NCBI GenBank assembly: GCA_946481475.1
Contig: CAMLOB010000295.1
Span: 1-5,689 of the forward strand
Source of the DNA: an uncultured Chlorobiota bacterium
Lineage (GTDB): Bacteria; Bacteroidota; Kapaibacteriia; OLB7
Reading direction: 5' to 3'
Length of the DNA: 5,689 nucleotides
Position 1 is the stretch's first letter, and each line of letters begins with the position of its first letter. Shown here one piece after another: positions 4,782 to 5,689 of this stretch. Under the pieces are notes generated by a model. It did not search any database and was not told the DNA's origin. It saw nothing but the letters and a program-made list of their open reading frames with translations. The translations under genes and the position numbers were made by a program.

Positions 4782-5689
4782 TCATGATCCGACCGGAAAT
4801 TGCCGGTGCAATGCGCCGACAATATCGCCGGATCGGTCGGGATGTACAAGGGCACAAATCGATCGCTCGCCGGAATCGCTCCAGACCGAGTGAATCGACT
4901 CCCGGGAGAGAGCGGAGATAAAACGGAGCGCATCCTCTGCGGTAATCCCTCCTTCCCGAACGCAGGCCACCAGAGCGGTCGGCGTCGTCCGGTACTCGAC
5001 GACAAGCCCCTCCCCCCCCTCCTCACGAACCGGTCGCCCGGGGTCGCTCACCGGCACCGGCGTCAGAACGTGAAGCGTCCGTCCGGAACGGGTGAACCGG
5101 ATCACCGGCACGGTTCCGGCAATCCGCTCCAGAAGCCCGGTGACGTCGGCATCGGTCCGGGCAATCCTGAACGTCAGAAGGGAGGCATCGCTCAACAGGG
5201 TGATCGAGAACGTGTCGCTCTCCCCTTCGCTGCCGATAACCGTCCGGGCTCCGTTCATATCGTTGAAAACCAGGGGGATACCGGCCCGTTCGACCGGACG
5301 AACGGTGCGGGGGTGGATGACTTTTGCGCCGAGCAGTGCAATCTCCTGCGCCATCCCGTAGCTCATCTGCGGAATTGTGCGTGCCCCGGGAACCAGGGCC
5401 GGATCGGCCGTCATGATGCCCGGAACCCCGGTATAGATACGAACCTCCGAAGCCCCGAGAAGTTCACCGAACAGCGTTGCGGAGAAGTCGGAACTCTCAC
5501 GCCCCATCGTTGTGATCTCTCCGTGCCGGCCGCGGGCGATATACCCTTCGGTGACGATCAATCCCTCCGCTCCGAACTCAGATACGCCCCTTTCATTCTT
5601 TCCTTCTTCTTCGTTTTCTTCCCTCTTCACATCAGCGGAATTCAAATCGGCGTGCAATAACGGAGAGAGTCGTTCCCGGATACGTTCAC
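4782..5689 (-). CDS. lysC: Aspartate kinase, C-terminal part (5' end outside window)
   Basis: The frame is open to the right edge and gives the last 301 residues. Aspartate kinase phosphorylates L-aspartate in the first step to lysine, threonine, methionine and diaminopimelate. Visible numbering: ITTMGRESSDFSA (58-70) is the GRxxSD active-site motif; IYTGVPGIMTADP (84-96) is the nucleotide loop; EIALLGAKVIHPRTV (115-129) holds the conserved Lys of GAK-[VI]-[LI]-HP. From about 160 on lies the regulatory ACT region, two weakly conserved ACT folds (about 160-210 and 228-298), which in the family bind lysine or threonine for feedback inhibition. Oddities: the near-invariant T-D-V is T-G-V here, the following D-P-R is D-P-A, and a Glu/Lys-rich segment (about 20-34) precedes the catalytic lobe end. 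The length fits a monofunctional enzyme with no homoserine dehydrogenase domain: the stop follows the ACT region directly. It is the first visible gene of the minus-strand cluster, 39 bp ahead of the barrel gene. Confidence 0.92.
   Translation of the reverse strand, partial: ERIRERLSPLLHADLNSADVKREENEEEGKNERGVSEFGAEGLIVTEGYIARGRHGEITTMGRESSDFSATLFGELLGASEVRIYTGVPGIMTADPALVPGARTIPQMSYGMAQEIALLGAKVIHPRTVRPVERAGIPLVFNDMNGARTVIGSEGESDTFSITLLSDASLLTFRIARTDADVTGLLERIAGTVPVIRFTRSGRTLHVLTPVPVSDPGRPVREEGGEGLVVEYRTTPTALVACVREGGITAEDALRFISALSRESIHSVWSDSGERSICALVHPDRSGDIVGALHRQFPVGS

Overview
The window suggests a GC-rich member of the Bacteroidota/Chlorobiota (FCB) group. The main evidence is two copies of TATATTTG, which fits the Bacteroidota -7 promoter consensus TAnnTTTG; one lies just ahead of a tRNA gene with a TTG at the expected -33 distance. 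A TonB-free outer-membrane barrel, a diderm-type lipoprotein and intergenic hairpin clusters fit the same assignment. This is inference from sequence signatures; the species cannot be named.

Left end (1-452): a divergent gene pair. On the minus strand a gene starts at 59 and runs out of the window; its 19 visible residues resemble the N-terminus of the DUF2461/TIGR02453 family. On the plus strand a small lipoprotein (141-452) has a lipobox, a tandemly duplicated 12-codon Asp/Thr linker and a compact four-cysteine C-terminal module. Their putative -7 elements form a near-perfect inverted repeat (63-102).

Middle (453-864): about 230 bp without a gene carry a cluster of four short GC-rich hairpins resembling a dispersed REP-type element. 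A complete minus-strand tRNA-Val(GAC) unit follows, with its own promoter and a strong intrinsic terminator.

Right part (865-5689): four minus-strand genes, tightly packed and probably co-transcribed. In transcription order they are an aspartate kinase (5' end outside the window, C-terminal catalytic part plus ACT region visible), a large outer-membrane beta-barrel protein of unknown function, an RsbW/SpoIIAB-like GHKL ATPase (anti-sigma-factor kinase type), and a GT-C-fold polytopic membrane glycosyltransferase. Gaps are 39 bp, 22 bp and a 14 bp overlap. The genes do not form an obvious pathway: amino-acid biosynthesis, envelope protein, regulatory kinase and envelope glycosylation. The last three could plausibly share an envelope or stress theme, but nothing in the sequence proves it.

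I found no CRISPR array, insertion sequence, phage gene or recognisable defence system. The items most worth a second look are the altered nucleotide-loop residues of the aspartate kinase, the orphan anti-sigma-type kinase coupled to a glycosyltransferase, the inverted-repeat divergent promoter with a probable leaderless transcript, and the hairpin cluster.
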